A stretch of DNA of 55,093 nt from Burkholderiales bacterium (GTDB lineage: Bacteria > Pseudomonadota > Gammaproteobacteria > Burkholderiales > Burkholderiaceae_C). Both the position numbers and the translations under genes were made by a program. Location: NCBI GenBank assembly GCA_003963075.1, contig RXJV01000087.1:1-55093 (forward strand), read 5' to 3'. Position 1 is the first letter of the stretch, and the number at the start of each line of letters is the position of its first letter. This document shows, piece by piece, positions 1-10,895 of the stretch. The notes under the pieces were generated by a model. That model saw only the letters and a program-made list of their open reading frames with translations. It searched no databases and was not told where the DNA came from.

Positions 1-1197
<1,197 letters not shown>

Positions 1198-1201
<4 letters not shown>

Positions 1202-2688
1202 AGCCCGTTCACGACATGGGCGTGGCCGAGCTGGCCGCCGCCCTGAAGGCCCGTGCCCTGTCCAGCCGCGAGGCCACGCAGGCCCTGCTGGAGCGCATCC
1301 GCAGCCTCGACGCGGCGCTGGGCGCCTTCCTGCACGTCGACGCCGACGGCGCGCTGGCCCGCGCCGCTGCGGCCGACGCGGCCCTGGCCGCCGGCACGGC
1401 CGGCCCGCTGGCCGGCGTGCCGCTGGCCCACAAAGACATCTACGTCACGGCCGACATGCCCACCACGGCCGGCTCCAAGATCCTGGCCGGCTACCGCAGC
1501 CCCTTCGACGCCACGGTCGTCGCCCGGCTCAATGCCGCGGGCACGGTGGCCCTGGGCAAGCTCAACTGCGACGAGTTCGCGATGGGTTCGGCCAACGAGA
1601 ACAGCGCCTACTTCCCGGCCCACAACCCCTGGGACCGCTCCCGCGTGCCGGGCGGCTCGTCGGGCGGCTCGGCGGTGGCGGTGGCCGCGCGCCTCGTGCC
1701 CGGCACGACCGGCACCGACACCGGCGGCTCGATCCGCCAGCCGGCCAGCTTCACCGGCATCACCGGCATCAAGCCGACCTACGGCGTCTGCAGCCGCTAC
1801 GGGATGATCGCCTTCGCCTCCAGCCTGGACCAGGCCGGCCCGATGGCCCGCTCGGCCGAGGACTGCGCGCTGCTGCTCTCCAGCATGAGCGGCTTCGACG
1901 AGCGCGACGCGACCAGCGTGAACCAGCCGCCGCAGGACTTTCATGCCCAGATGCTGGCGGCCCGCGAAGGCGCCACGGCCGCGCAGCCACTCAAGGGCCT
2001 GCGCATCGGCCTGCCAAGGGAGTTCTTCCCCGCGGCGCTGTCGGCCGACGTGAACGGCGCGGTGCGCGCCGGCCTGGCCGAGCTGGAGAAGCTCGGCGCC
2101 ACGCTGGTGGACGTGAGCCTGCCCCGCACCGAGCTGGCCATTCCGGTGTACTACATCATTGCCCCGGCCGAGGCGAGCTCCAACCTGAGCCGGTTTGACG
2201 GCGTCAAGTTCGGCCACCGCGCCGCCCAGTATGACGACCTGCTCGACATGTACAAGAAGACGCGCGCCGAGGGCTTCGGCCCCGAGGTGAAGCGCCGCAT
2301 CATGATCGGCACCTATGTGCTCTCGCACGGCTACTACGACGCCTACTACCTGCAGGCCCAGAAGCTGCGCCGCATGATCGCCGACGACTTCCAGCAGGCC
2401 TTCACGCAGTGCGACCTGATCGCTGGCCCGGTGGCCCCGACCGTCGCCTGGAAGCATGGCGAGGGCAAGGACGACCCGACCCAGGCGTATCTGGCCGACA
2501 TCTTCACGCTGCCCGGCTCGCTGGCCGGCCTGCCCGGCATGAGCGTGCCGGTGGGTCTGGGCGCAGGCGGCCTGCCGGTCGGCCTGCAGCTGATCGGCAA
2601 CTACTTCCAGGAAGGGCAGCTGCTGCACACCGCGCATGCCCTGCAGCAAGCCACCGACTGGCACCATGCCGCGCCTTCGGGACTCTGA
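1198..2688 (+). CDS. gatA: Asp-tRNA(Asn)/Glu-tRNA(Gln) amidotransferase subunit GatA
   Basis: Glutaminase subunit (496 aa) of GatCAB. It hydrolyses glutamine and passes ammonia to GatB for transamidation. It is an amidase-signature enzyme with a complete Ser-cisSer-Lys triad: Lys79 in HKD, Ser154 in GGSSGG and Ser178 in GGSIRQ. These are the same residue numbers as in the well-studied Staphylococcus aureus enzyme. The start overlaps the gatC stop, and gatB begins 2 nt after the gatA stop. Length and motif order are normal. No truncation is seen. Confidence 0.98.
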
Positions 2689-2690
2689 AC

Positions 2691-4142
2691 ATGCCTCAAA
2701 CGCCCAAACTCATCCGTGGCTACGAAGTCGTCATCGGCCTCGAGAACCACGTCCAGCTCTCCACGCAGAGCAAGATCTTCAGCGGCAGCTCGACCGCCTT
2801 CGGCGCCGCGCCCAACACCCAGGCCTCGCCGGTGGACCTGGCGCTGCCGGGCACGCTGCCGGTGCTGAACCGCGCGGCCGTCGAGCGCGCGATCCGCTTC
2901 GGCCTGGCGGTGGGCGCCAAGGTGGCGCCGCTGTCCATCTTCGCGCGCAAGAACTACTTCTACCCCGACCTGCCCAAGGGCTACCAGATCAGTCAGTTCG
3001 AGATCCCGGTGGTGCAGGGCGGCAAGGTGGAGTTCTTCGTCGGCGACCAAAAGCATGTGGTCAACCTGACCCGCGCCCACCTCGAGGAAGACGCCGGCAA
3101 GAGCCTGCATGAGGACTACCACGGCCAGAGCGGCATCGACCTGAATCGGGCCGGCACGCCGCTGCTGGAGATCGTGTCCGAGCCCGACATGCGCTCGGCC
3201 CAGGAAGCGGCCGAGTACGCCAAGACCCTGCATGCGCTGGTGATGTGGCTGGGCATCTGCGACGGCAATATGCAGGAGGGCTCGTTCCGCTGCGACGTCA
3301 ATGTGTCGGTGCGCAAGCCCGGCGAGCCCTTTGGCACGCGCCGCGAGATCAAGAACCTCAACAGCTTCAAGTTCCTGCTTCAGGCCGTGGACTACGAGGT
3401 CAACTGGCAGATCGACGAGATCGAGGACGGCCGCGCCATCCGTCAGGCCACGGTGCTCTTCAACCCGGACACCGGCGAGACCCGCGCGATGCGCAGCAAG
3501 GAAGACTCGGCCGACTACCGCTACTTCCCCGACCCCGACCTGCCGCCGCTGGTGATCGCGCCGGAATGGGTGGAGCGGGTCAAGGCCGAAATGCCCGAGC
3601 TGCCGTCGGTGATGGCGGCACGCTTCGTCGAGGTGGACGGCCTGCCCGAATACGACGCGACGATGATGACCCAGAGCCTGGCCACGGCGCGCTACTACGA
3701 GGCCGCCAAGGCCGCGGGCGCGGTTCCGAAGCTGGTCGCGAACTGGGTGATGGGCGAGATCAGCAAGCGGCTCAATGCCTCGGGCGGCGAGATCGACACG
3801 GCGCCGGTCGGGCCGGCACTGCTGGCGACGCTGATCGGCCGCATCGCCGACGGCACGATCTCGAACAACGCCGCCAAGCAGGTGTTCGAGGCGCTGTGGA
3901 GCGGAGAGTCAGCGGATGTCGATGCCGTGATCGACGCCAAGGGCTTGAAGCAGGTCAGCGATACCGGCGCCATCGAGGCCATCCTCGACGAGGTGCTGGC
4001 CGCGAATCAAAAGTCGGTGGACGAGTACCGCTCAGGCAAGGACAAGGCCTTCAACGCCCTGGTCGGCCAGGCGATGAAGGCCACCAAGGGCAAGGCCAAC
4101 CCGTCCTTGGTCAACGAGCTGCTGAAGAAGAAGCTCGGCTGA
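2691..4142 (+). CDS. gatB: Asp-tRNA(Asn)/Glu-tRNA(Gln) amidotransferase subunit GatB
   Basis: Kinase/transamidase subunit (483 aa) of GatCAB. It activates the misacylated carboxylate with ATP and transfers the ammonia made by GatA. The N-terminus ([13 protein letters not shown]) is the family signature for the catalytic cradle. The glycine-rich and metal-site stretches ([25 protein letters not shown]) follow around residues 150-205. The C-terminal 150 residues form the YqeY-type tRNA-binding tail ([14 protein letters not shown] end). Last gene of the gatCAB operon. It faces the DUF4124 gene tail-to-tail with a GC hairpin between them. Confidence 0.98.
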   Translation: MPQTPKLIRGYEVVIGLENHVQLSTQSKIFSGSSTAFGAAPNTQASPVDLALPGTLPVLNRAAVERAIRFGLAVGAKVAPLSIFARKNYFYPDLPKGYQISQFEIPVVQGGKVEFFVGDQKHVVNLTRAHLEEDAGKSLHEDYHGQSGIDLNRAGTPLLEIVSEPDMRSAQEAAEYAKTLHALVMWLGICDGNMQEGSFRCDVNVSVRKPGEPFGTRREIKNLNSFKFLLQAVDYEVNWQIDEIEDGRAIRQATVLFNPDTGETRAMRSKEDSADYRYFPDPDLPPLVIAPEWVERVKAEMPELPSVMAARFVEVDGLPEYDATMMTQSLATARYYEAAKAAGAVPKLVANWVMGEISKRLNASGGEIDTAPVGPALLATLIGRIADGTISNNAAKQVFEALWSGESADVDAVIDAKGLKQVSDTGAIEAILDEVLAANQKSVDEYRSGKDKAFNALVGQAMKATKGKANPSLVNELLKKKLG

Positions 4143-4154
4143 GCCGGGCCCGCA

Positions 4155-4176
4155 GCGCCCGCCGGCGCGCGGGCGC
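4155..4176. terminator. GC hairpin between convergent gatB and DUF4124 genes
   Basis: GCGCCCGC (4155-4162) and GCGGGCGC (4169-4176) form a perfect 8-bp stem with a 6-nt loop in the 35-bp gap between the two converging stop codons. There is no U-run on either side, so this would be a weak or factor-assisted bidirectional terminator. Confidence 0.45.
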
Positions 4177-4177
4177 C

Positions 4178-4870
4178 TCAGCGCTTGGGTGCGGGTGAAG
4201 GCGTGGCCGCAGGCGTTTCGGCGATCGGCGGCAGCGAGCCCGGCGGGGCGCCGGCCCAGAGCTTTTTCAGCCGCGCCAGTTCGGCGTCGAAGCGCGCGTT
4301 GAGGCGCACCAGCTCGGCCTTCTGGTTGTCGATCAGCACATGCTGAGCCTCGATGCTCGCGTCGTTGGCGTCCATCGCCTGCTTGAGCTTGGCCGGCAGC
4401 GGTCGGCCCTTGTAGAACTCCGCCTCCTCGAGCAGCGGTTTGCGCTCGGCAGCAAGGTCCTGGATGCGGCGCTCGGAGAGTTTCATGGCCTTGTTGGCAT
4501 CGTCCATGGCCGCATGGCGAGCCCGCTCGTGGGCGGCCTCGTTCGGGTAGCGCAGCATCAGCGTGCGGTCGCGGCGCATCGCGTCCTGCTGGGCGACGCG
4601 TTCGGCCGCGGCGCGGCGGTCGGCGGCCTCCTTGGCGGCGCGCTCCTCCGGGCTCAGGAAGGGCGGCAACGTGGCGCGTTGCGAGCCATCGGCGTTGAGC
4701 ACGCGCTGCTCGCGCGACGTGCACTCGGGGATGGGGCGGTCGCCGGTGAGCTTGCGGCCGTCGGGGGTGGTGCAGGTGTAGATGCCCTTGCCCGGCGCGG
4801 CGTCCTCGGCAAAGGCGGCCGCCGCGGCGAGAACGCCGGCGGCGAGGGGCAGAAGACGCGGGCCGGGCAT
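4178..4870 (-). CDS. DUF4124 domain-containing exported coiled-coil protein
   Basis: A 230-aa protein of unknown function. A short hydrophobic signal peptide (LLPLAAGVLAAAAAFA) is followed by a DUF4124-type segment (GKGIYTCTTPDGRKLTGDRPIPEC, about residues 27-50). This segment has the two cysteines and the YxCxxPDGRxxxxDRP pattern typical of the family. Residues 70-205 are charged and Ala/Glu-rich, and are predicted by eye to be coiled coil. The tail is Pro-rich. The ATG at 4870 shares its A with the pyrE stop (TGATG), so it is probably co-translated after pyrE; an in-frame GTG at 4873 is the alternative. A periplasmic location is inferred. Confidence 0.8.
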   Translation of the reverse strand: MPGPRLLPLAAGVLAAAAAFAEDAAPGKGIYTCTTPDGRKLTGDRPIPECTSREQRVLNADGSQRATLPPFLSPEERAAKEAADRRAAAERVAQQDAMRRDRTLMLRYPNEAAHERARHAAMDDANKAMKLSERRIQDLAAERKPLLEEAEFYKGRPLPAKLKQAMDANDASIEAQHVLIDNQKAELVRLNARFDAELARLKKLWAGAPPGSLPPIAETPAATPSPAPKR

Positions 4871-5538
4871 CACACGCCGTAGCGGTCGCGGTAGGCCTGC
4901 ACGGCCGGGCGATGGGCGGCCAGTTCGGGCGCACCGGCGAGGTAGGCCAGCAGGTCGGCCAGGTTGGCGATCGCGACCACCGGCAGCCCGTAGCGCTGCT
5001 GCACCTGCTGCACGGCCGAGTGCTCGCTGTCGATGCCGCCCTCGGCCGCCTTTTCCTGGCGGTCCAGCGCGATGGCGACGCCACAGGGGGTCGCGCCGGC
5101 CGCCTCGATCATCTGGATGGATTCACGCACCGAGGTGCCGGCGGAGATGACGTCGTCGATGATCAACACACGGCCCTTGACCGGCGCACCGACCAGGGTG
5201 CCGCCCTCGCCGTGGTCCTTGGCTTCCTTGCGGTTGTAGGCGAAAGGCAGGTTGTGGCCGCGCCGGGCGAGTTCCATTGCCACCGCGGCCGCCAGCGTGA
5301 TGCCCTTGTAGGCCGGGCCGAAGATCATGTCGAAGGCCAGGCCCGAGGCGATCAGGCGTTCGGCATAGAAGCCGGCGAGACGGCCCAGCTTGGCGCCGTC
5401 GTCGAACAGGCCGGCGTTGAAGAAATAGGGGCTGAGCCGGCCGGCCTTGGTCTTGAACTCGCCGAAGCGCAGCACGCCGGCCTCGACGGCGAACGCGACA
5501 AAGGACTGGGCGAGGGCATCGGTGGGCGCGGCGGACAT
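4870..5538 (-). CDS. pyrE: Orotate phosphoribosyltransferase
   Basis: Transfers the phosphoribosyl group of PRPP to orotate to give OMP in de novo pyrimidine synthesis. The 222-aa product carries the PRPP-binding loop [13 protein letters not shown] (residues 124-136). It also has the mobile-loop lysines/His in [11 protein letters not shown] (103-113), the dimer-type active site of this family. The start at 5538 (MSAAPTD) is preferred to an in-frame start 12 codons upstream, because that extension would run into the terminator hairpin. Its stop overlaps the start of the DUF4124 gene. Confidence 0.96.
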   Translation of the reverse strand: MSAAPTDALAQSFVAFAVEAGVLRFGEFKTKAGRLSPYFFNAGLFDDGAKLGRLAGFYAERLIASGLAFDMIFGPAYKGITLAAAVAMELARRGHNLPFAYNRKEAKDHGEGGTLVGAPVKGRVLIIDDVISAGTSVRESIQMIEAAGATPCGVAIALDRQEKAAEGGIDSEHSAVQQVQQRYGLPVVAIANLADLLAYLAGAPELAAHRPAVQAYRDRYGV

Positions 5539-5558
5539 GGCGATCGATTCTAGGGGCC

Positions 5559-5596
5559 AAAAAAAGCGGCCCATCCCCTAGAGAGGGGCGGGCCGC
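5559..5596 (-). terminator. Intrinsic terminator of the TonB-dependent receptor gene
   Basis: Read on the minus strand, GCGGCCC (5596-5590 region) pairs with GGGCCGC, with an inner CCCCT/AGGGG stem and a small loop. Seven U residues follow (plus-strand A-run 5559-5565). It lies 47 bp after the receptor stop and 21 bp before the pyrE start, so it insulates pyrE from receptor transcription. Confidence 0.88.
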
Positions 5597-5643
5597 CAGC
5601 AGGTTTTCACCGAGTCGCGGGCGAGGCCCGCGGGTCGTTGGCC

Positions 5644-7923
5644 TCAGAAGTTGGCCTTGAACTGCAGGCCATAGCTGCGCGGCTCGTTGACGATGCCGGT
5701 CAGGTTGTTGAAGTCGATGGCCGCGATGATCTGGCGGTGGTTGGTGATGTTGCGCGAGTAGGCCGCCACCTCGTACTTGCCTGCCGCCCAGCCGTAGCCG
5801 ACGCGCAGACCGCCCTCCAGCGCAGACTTGGCGGTGTATTCCTTGGCCTCATACAGGAACATGTTGTACTTGTCCTTGTAGGCCCAGTCGGTGAGCACGG
5901 TGAGTTCGCCGTCGCCGATCTCGGTGCTGTACTTCAGCGTCCAGTTCCACACCACCTTAGGCGCTCGCGGCAATGGGTTGCCGTTGATGCTCACGATCTT
6001 GTCCTTGGGATCAAAGCCGGGCACCAGCGGATCGAGCACCGTACAAGGAGCGCCACATGCACGCACAAACAGGTTCGGGTCCTTGATCTTCGTGTCGTTA
6101 TAAGAGAGCCCCAGCGTCGTGCGCCAGTCGCGCGCAATGATCGCCTGAGCATCCAGCTCAAAGCCCTGGCCCTCAGCCTTCGCGGCGTTGACCAGGCGAT
6201 TTTGGTTGAGAGTGCCACTGCCCGCTGTCAGCTGAAGATCTTTGGTGCGGTACTTGAACAGCGTGCCCGAAATACGTGCCGTCTTGTCCAGCAGGTCTGA
6301 CTTGAAACCCACCTCGACCGATAGGTTCTTCTCTGACTGTCCGACGGAGAAAGAATTGGCGAAGAGGTTGCGGCCTTGGATGGAGGGAGCGCGGTAGCCA
6401 GTGGCAATCCGCGTGAAGACGCTGTTGTTCGCGTCGATGGTGTAGTTGGCCCCCAGTTCCCAGGACGTGTTTTTGGACCTTGGATTGGTTGACAGTGGCG
6501 TCAGCGAAGTGTCGGAGAACGGCGGCGCCACGAGGCGCTGACCGAACCAGTCCTTTTTGTCGTCGGTGTAGCGGACACCGCCACGGATCTTCAGAGCCGG
6601 CGTCACGGCGTAATTGGCATTGGCGAAGATCGCGTAAGACTTGGCGTCCTGCGTCTGATACGAATAGCCATTTTGCGGGTCGCCCGCTGTGAAGCTGTTG
6701 AAGTTGAAGCTCTCAACTTTCAGCTTTTCGTTGAAATAGTAAACGCCAGCGATCCACTGCAGCGGGTTGTTGCCCGTGGACTGCAAGCGGAACTCTTGGG
6801 TCACCTGACGCAGAGAGGGCAGGCCGTCGGCCGTCTGCGCATCGAAGGGCAGATTGGCCTTCTGGCTGCCGTAGTCAGGGCCAGAGACGCCGGTAACGGG
6901 GTCTGGACCAAAGCCGCCATCCACGTCGCCGCGGCTGTAAAACTTGGCATGGTCATAGGCGGTGATGGAGAACAACGACATGCCGTCGAAGTCCCAGCGC
7001 AGGCGGGCGCTGACCTCGCTGGAGGTCAGGGTCTGGGTGTTGTAGCCGTCGGTCGGGTAGTAGCCGTCGCTATAGCCATCGACGAGGTCGTTGGTGCCCT
7101 GCTTGATGATGTTCGCGCGGAACGTCGTCGCAGTACCCTTGTAATCACGCGCCTGAACCTTGAACAGGCCCTCGAAGCCGCCGTTCTTGTAGCGGGCCTG
7201 GATGCGCAGCGCCTTGTCGTTGTAGCCTTCCAGATCCGAGGTCGCATTGGGCCGTGGGTTGTGAACGCGGTTGTCCTGGCGCTGGACGATGCCGGCCACG
7301 CGCATCTGCCAGTCCTGGTTCAGCGGCACGTTGACGGCAGCCTCCAGGTTGGCGGAGTTCCAGCGGCCATAGCTGAAGTTGGCATAGCCCTCGAGGCGCT
7401 TGCCCGGCTTGACCGAGTCGAACTTCATCACGCCGGCGGGCGAGTTGCGGCCGAACAGCGTGCCCTGCGGGCCGCGCAGCAGCTCGACCTGCTCCATGTC
7501 GAACACCGGGAAGCCCTTCAGCGCCACGCTTTCCTGCACCACATCGTCGTAGACGAGGCCCACGGGTTGCGACGCGTTCAGATCGAAGTCGGTGTTGCCC
7601 AGGCCGCGCACGTAAAAGCGCGGGAAGGTGCGGCCAAAGTCGGATTCGATGTTCAGGCTGGGTACCTTGCCGGACAGTGCACGGATGTCCTGGCCGCTGG
7701 CGTTGTAGGTGTCCAACTCCTCGGACTTGATCGCCGAGATCGACAGCGGGACTTCCTTCAGGTTCTCCGCCCGGCGGCTCCCGGTGACGATGACGGCTTC
7801 GAGCTGGTTGACATCCTTCTTCGCCTCGGGCGCCTGCGTCGCCTGGGCATGGGCGGCCTGCAGCGGGAAGGCCGCGCCCAGCGCTAGCGCGAGCAGGGTC
7901 AGGGAAATGCGGTGTTTCGGCAT
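5644..7923 (-). CDS. TonB-dependent outer-membrane receptor
   Basis: A 759-aa outer-membrane beta-barrel for TonB/ExbBD-energised uptake of a siderophore or other large nutrient; the substrate is not evident. The signal peptide (residues 1-27) starts MPKHRISLTLLALALG. A TonB-box-like stretch (LEAVIVTG) comes next, then the plug domain with VRGLGN and the family signature LLRGPQGTLFGRNSPAG. A long barrel ends in the usual aromatic C-terminus (QFKANF). Two cysteines close together (ACGAPC) sit in a late extracellular loop. The gene is monocistronic, with its own terminator, and diverges from xth. No FecI/FecR-type regulators or TonB genes are adjacent, so its substrate and control cannot be read from context. 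Confidence 0.93.
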   Translation of the reverse strand: MPKHRISLTLLALALGAAFPLQAAHAQATQAPEAKKDVNQLEAVIVTGSRRAENLKEVPLSISAIKSEELDTYNASGQDIRALSGKVPSLNIESDFGRTFPRFYVRGLGNTDFDLNASQPVGLVYDDVVQESVALKGFPVFDMEQVELLRGPQGTLFGRNSPAGVMKFDSVKPGKRLEGYANFSYGRWNSANLEAAVNVPLNQDWQMRVAGIVQRQDNRVHNPRPNATSDLEGYNDKALRIQARYKNGGFEGLFKVQARDYKGTATTFRANIIKQGTNDLVDGYSDGYYPTDGYNTQTLTSSEVSARLRWDFDGMSLFSITAYDHAKFYSRGDVDGGFGPDPVTGVSGPDYGSQKANLPFDAQTADGLPSLRQVTQEFRLQSTGNNPLQWIAGVYYFNEKLKVESFNFNSFTAGDPQNGYSYQTQDAKSYAIFANANYAVTPALKIRGGVRYTDDKKDWFGQRLVAPPFSDTSLTPLSTNPRSKNTSWELGANYTIDANNSVFTRIATGYRAPSIQGRNLFANSFSVGQSEKNLSVEVGFKSDLLDKTARISGTLFKYRTKDLQLTAGSGTLNQNRLVNAAKAEGQGFELDAQAIIARDWRTTLGLSYNDTKIKDPNLFVRACGAPCTVLDPLVPGFDPKDKIVSINGNPLPRAPKVVWNWTLKYSTEIGDGELTVLTDWAYKDKYNMFLYEAKEYTAKSALEGGLRVGYGWAAGKYEVAAYSRNITNHRQIIAAIDFNNLTGIVNEPRSYGLQFKANF

Positions 7924-8106
7924 GGTGATCCTCGGGTTGGCGGGGTAGGTCGATCGGGGGGAACAGCGGGCGGGGCCTGAACGGCGCCTCTTGATTGCTA
8001 CGGGATAGTAAAGATCGTGTGACGTTTTCGGGACGGCATTGCCCCTCGGTGTTGTGCTTTCGCTGCACTGCGATACTGGCCGCTCGCCCTTCCCGCCAGA
8101 CCTCCA

Positions 8107-8889
8107 ATGCGCTTCATCACCGCCAACCTCAACGGCGTGCGTTCCGCCGCCAGCAAGGGTTTCTTCGACTGGCTCGCCAAGCAAAAGGCCGACGCCCTCG
8201 GCGTGCAGGAGCTCAAGGCCCAGGCCGATGTGGTCGAGAGCCAGTTCGCCAACTGCGGCAAGCTCACCGGGCATTTCCACTACGCCGAGAAGAAGGGCTA
8301 CTCGGGCGTGGGCCTGTACACCAAGGAGGCGCCCAGCGACGTGATCACCGGGCTCGGCATCGCCGAGTTCGACCAGGAGGGCCGCTGGGTCGAAAAGCGC
8401 TTTGACAAGCCCGGCCGCAAGCTCAGCCTGATCAGCGTCTACTTCCCGAGCGGCACCAGCGGCGAGGAGCGTCAGCAGGTCAAGTACCGCTTCCTGGATG
8501 CGATCTACCCGCACCTGATGGCGCTGAAGGCCGAGCGCGAGTTCATCCTGGTGGCCGATGTGAACATCGCGCACAAGGAAATCGACCTGAAGAACTGGCG
8601 TGGCAACCAGAAGAACAGCGGCTTCCTGCCGGAGGAACGGGCCTGGCTGACCCGGCTGTTCGACGAGGGCGGCGTGGTGGACGTGTTCCGCACGCTGAAC
8701 GACCGGGCCGAGCAGTACACCTGGTGGAGCGCCCGCGGCGCGGCGCGCGCCAACAACGTCGGTTGGCGGCTGGACTATCACCTCGCCACCCCCGGCCTCG
8801 CTGCGCTCGCGAAGAAGGAAGCGATCTACACCGGCGAGCTGTTCAGCGACCACGCGCCGTTGACGATCGATTACGACTTCAAGCTCTGA
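8107..8889 (+). CDS. xth: Exodeoxyribonuclease III (AP endonuclease)
   Basis: A 260-aa ExoIII/APE-family nuclease that cleaves DNA 5' to abasic sites in base-excision repair. The family motifs appear in order: ITANLNGVRSA at the N-terminus, the metal-binding glutamate in VQELKAQ, the VADVNIAHKEIDLKN loop, and the catalytic SDHAPL near the C-terminus. The ATG at 8107 gives the standard start MRFITAN. No Shine-Dalgarno motif is obvious. The gene stands alone between the divergent receptor gene and the POT transporter. Confidence 0.95.
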   Translation: MRFITANLNGVRSAASKGFFDWLAKQKADALGVQELKAQADVVESQFANCGKLTGHFHYAEKKGYSGVGLYTKEAPSDVITGLGIAEFDQEGRWVEKRFDKPGRKLSLISVYFPSGTSGEERQQVKYRFLDAIYPHLMALKAEREFILVADVNIAHKEIDLKNWRGNQKNSGFLPEERAWLTRLFDEGGVVDVFRTLNDRAEQYTWWSARGAARANNVGWRLDYHLATPGLAALAKKEAIYTGELFSDHAPLTIDYDFKL

Positions 8890-9039
8890 GCTCAGCCGCC
8901 CGCGGGCGTCTCTGCTCCGGGTAATCCCTGGGAAAACAAACCTTCCCGTGCGGCGCGAACCCGCGCCCCGGACCGGAAAATCGCGGCCTTCCGCGGTGGG
9001 CTACCGCCCGCCTCCCCGGTTTCACCAGGAACGAACCCA

Positions 9040-10608
9040 GTGACTACCCCTTCCTCAGCGGCCACCATGGCCGCGCCGACCCGAGTGGCGGCCCCACAAG
9101 GTGCAGCCATCCTCGGCCAGCCCAGCCAGCTCTTCGTCCTCTTCTTCACGGAGATGTGGGAGCGCTTCTCCTATTACGGCATGCGGGCGCTGCTCGTGCT
9201 CTTCCTGGTCACCGAGGCCAGCAAGGGCGGCTGGGGCTGGACCCGCGCCGAGGCGACCAGCCTGTACGGCTGGTACACCGGCCTGGTCTACCTGACGCCC
9301 ATCCTGGGCGGCTATATCGCCGACCGGCTGCTGGGCACGCGGCGCTCGGTGTTGCTGGGCGGCTTCATCATCGCGGCCGGCCACATCGCGCTGTTCATGG
9401 AGACCGTGCCGTCGTTCTACGCAGGCCTGGGCCTGGTCGTGCTCGGCACCGGCCTGTTCAAGCCGAACATCTCTGCCATCGTCGGCCAGCTCTACGGCCC
9501 CGGCAATGAAGGCCAGCGCGACGGCGGCTACACGCTGTTCTACATGGGCGTGAACGCCGGTGCCTTCTTCGGCATCTCGCTGTGCGGCTACATCGGCGAG
9601 AAGATCTCGTGGAACCTGGGCTTCGGTCTGGCCGGCCTGTTCATGATCCTCGGCGCCATCCAGTTCTGGCTCAGCCAGGGCCTGTTCGGCAGCATCGGCG
9701 ACAAGGTCGACGCGGCCAAGAAGGTGGTCGAGGAAAAGCGCGATGACACCCCGGCGCACATCGTGGCCGACCGGCTCAAGGCCATTTTCGTGTTCTCGTT
9801 CTTCACGATCTTCTTCTGGTTCGCCTTCGAGCAGGCCGGCGGCTCGATGACCATCTTCGCGGCCGACTACACCGACCGCACGCTGGTCGGCACGGCCGGC
9901 TTTGCGTTCAAGGTGGTCAACACTGCGATGACGCTGATCCCGGCCGCCATCCTGTCGTGGCTGCTGTTCAAGCTCTATCGCTCGACCGGCGGCAACTACC
10001 TGCTGGCCAACCTGTCGCTCGCTGCGGCCTTCGCGATCATCTGGGGCCTGAGCCTGTGGATGCTGGGCCGCGAGTTCGCGATGGACCAGTCCGAGGTGCC
10101 CGCCACCTGGTTCAGCGTGCTGAACAGCCTGTTCATCGTCGTGCTGGCGCCGCTGTTCTCCAAGCTCTGGGAGAAGCACTGGAACCCGTCCGGCCCGGTC
10201 AAGTTCGGCGTCGGCCTGGTGCTGCTGGGTCTGGGCTTTGCGGTGCTGTCCTATGGCGCCGCCGGCATCCCGCAGGGCGCCAAGACTGCCCAGGTCAGCA
10301 TGATCTACCTGAGCATCGCCTACCTGTTCCACACCATGGGCGAGCTCTGCCTGTCGCCGGTGGGCCTGTCCTACATCTCCAAGCTGGCGCCGACCCGCCT
10401 GCTGGGCCTGATGTTCGGCGTCTGGTTCCTGAACACCGCGATCGCCAACAAGATCGCCGGCTCCACCGGCTCCTACATCGACGCGATCTCCCACGAGTAC
10501 TCGATGTCGGTCTTCTTCCTGATCTTCACGGCCATCCCGATCGGCGCCGGCATCGTGCTGATGCTGTTGAACCCGCTGATGAAGAAGTGGATGCACGGCG
10601 TGCATTGA
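9040..10608 (+). CDS. POT/PTR-family proton-dependent oligopeptide transporter
   Basis: A 522-aa major-facilitator protein of the POT family, which imports di- and tripeptides with protons. It shows the ExxER proton-coupling motif (EMWERFSYYG, about residue 41) and the PTR2 signature FYMGVNAGAFFG around residue 167. About 12-14 hydrophobic segments follow. The GTG at 9040 is chosen because AGGA lies 9 nt upstream; the first in-frame ATG is 9 codons later. The N-terminal 27 residues are an Ala/Thr-rich extension before the first helix. It has its own terminator at 10757-10791. E. coli names such as dtpA are not assigned because the subgroup cannot be settled by eye. Confidence 0.92.
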   Translation: MTTPSSAATMAAPTRVAAPQGAAILGQPSQLFVLFFTEMWERFSYYGMRALLVLFLVTEASKGGWGWTRAEATSLYGWYTGLVYLTPILGGYIADRLLGTRRSVLLGGFIIAAGHIALFMETVPSFYAGLGLVVLGTGLFKPNISAIVGQLYGPGNEGQRDGGYTLFYMGVNAGAFFGISLCGYIGEKISWNLGFGLAGLFMILGAIQFWLSQGLFGSIGDKVDAAKKVVEEKRDDTPAHIVADRLKAIFVFSFFTIFFWFAFEQAGGSMTIFAADYTDRTLVGTAGFAFKVVNTAMTLIPAAILSWLLFKLYRSTGGNYLLANLSLAAAFAIIWGLSLWMLGREFAMDQSEVPATWFSVLNSLFIVVLAPLFSKLWEKHWNPSGPVKFGVGLVLLGLGFAVLSYGAAGIPQGAKTAQVSMIYLSIAYLFHTMGELCLSPVGLSYISKLAPTRLLGLMFGVWFLNTAIANKIAGSTGSYIDAISHEYSMSVFFLIFTAIPIGAGIVLMLLNPLMKKWMHGVH

Positions 10609-10609
10609 G

Positions 10610-10643
10610 CCCGCCCTCTGCGGCCTGACGGCCGCCCCCTCAA
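10610..10643 (+). repeat. Partial copy of dispersed post-stop hairpin repeat (copy C)
   Basis: The segment begins 1 nt after the transporter stop. It matches the first half of copies A and B: a pyrimidine-rich lead, then GGCC-TGAC-GGCC, then GCCCCCTCAA. The second half has decayed or was never present. It is in the same orientation as the preceding gene. Confidence 0.6.
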
Positions 10644-10756
10644 CGCGCTGAGCCCGGGCAGAGTCTCTGGCCTTGGCAGCTCCCACCGGCCCGACCATGC
10701 CGGATCCTCGGGAGTCGCGGGAAGCGCGGCCAGGCTGCGCCGGCCCTCCGAGCGAC

Positions 10757-10791
10757 AAGCCGCCCCACCTCCGTGCGGGCGGCTTTGTTTT
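10757..10791 (+). terminator. Intrinsic terminator after the POT transporter
   Basis: AAGCCGCCC (10757-10765) pairs perfectly with GGGCGGCTT (10777-10785) around an 11-nt loop, and the stem is followed by TGTTTT. It separates the transporter from the efflux operon that starts at 10896. Confidence 0.9.
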
Positions 10792-10895
10792 GGCGTGTAC
10801 CGATTGTTGACATTCTTTGTCAGCAGCATTCCATGCAGGCCCTCGTTCTGCGACAGTGGCCTGGCTACAGTCCCGCGCTTGCCTTGGAGTCCTGC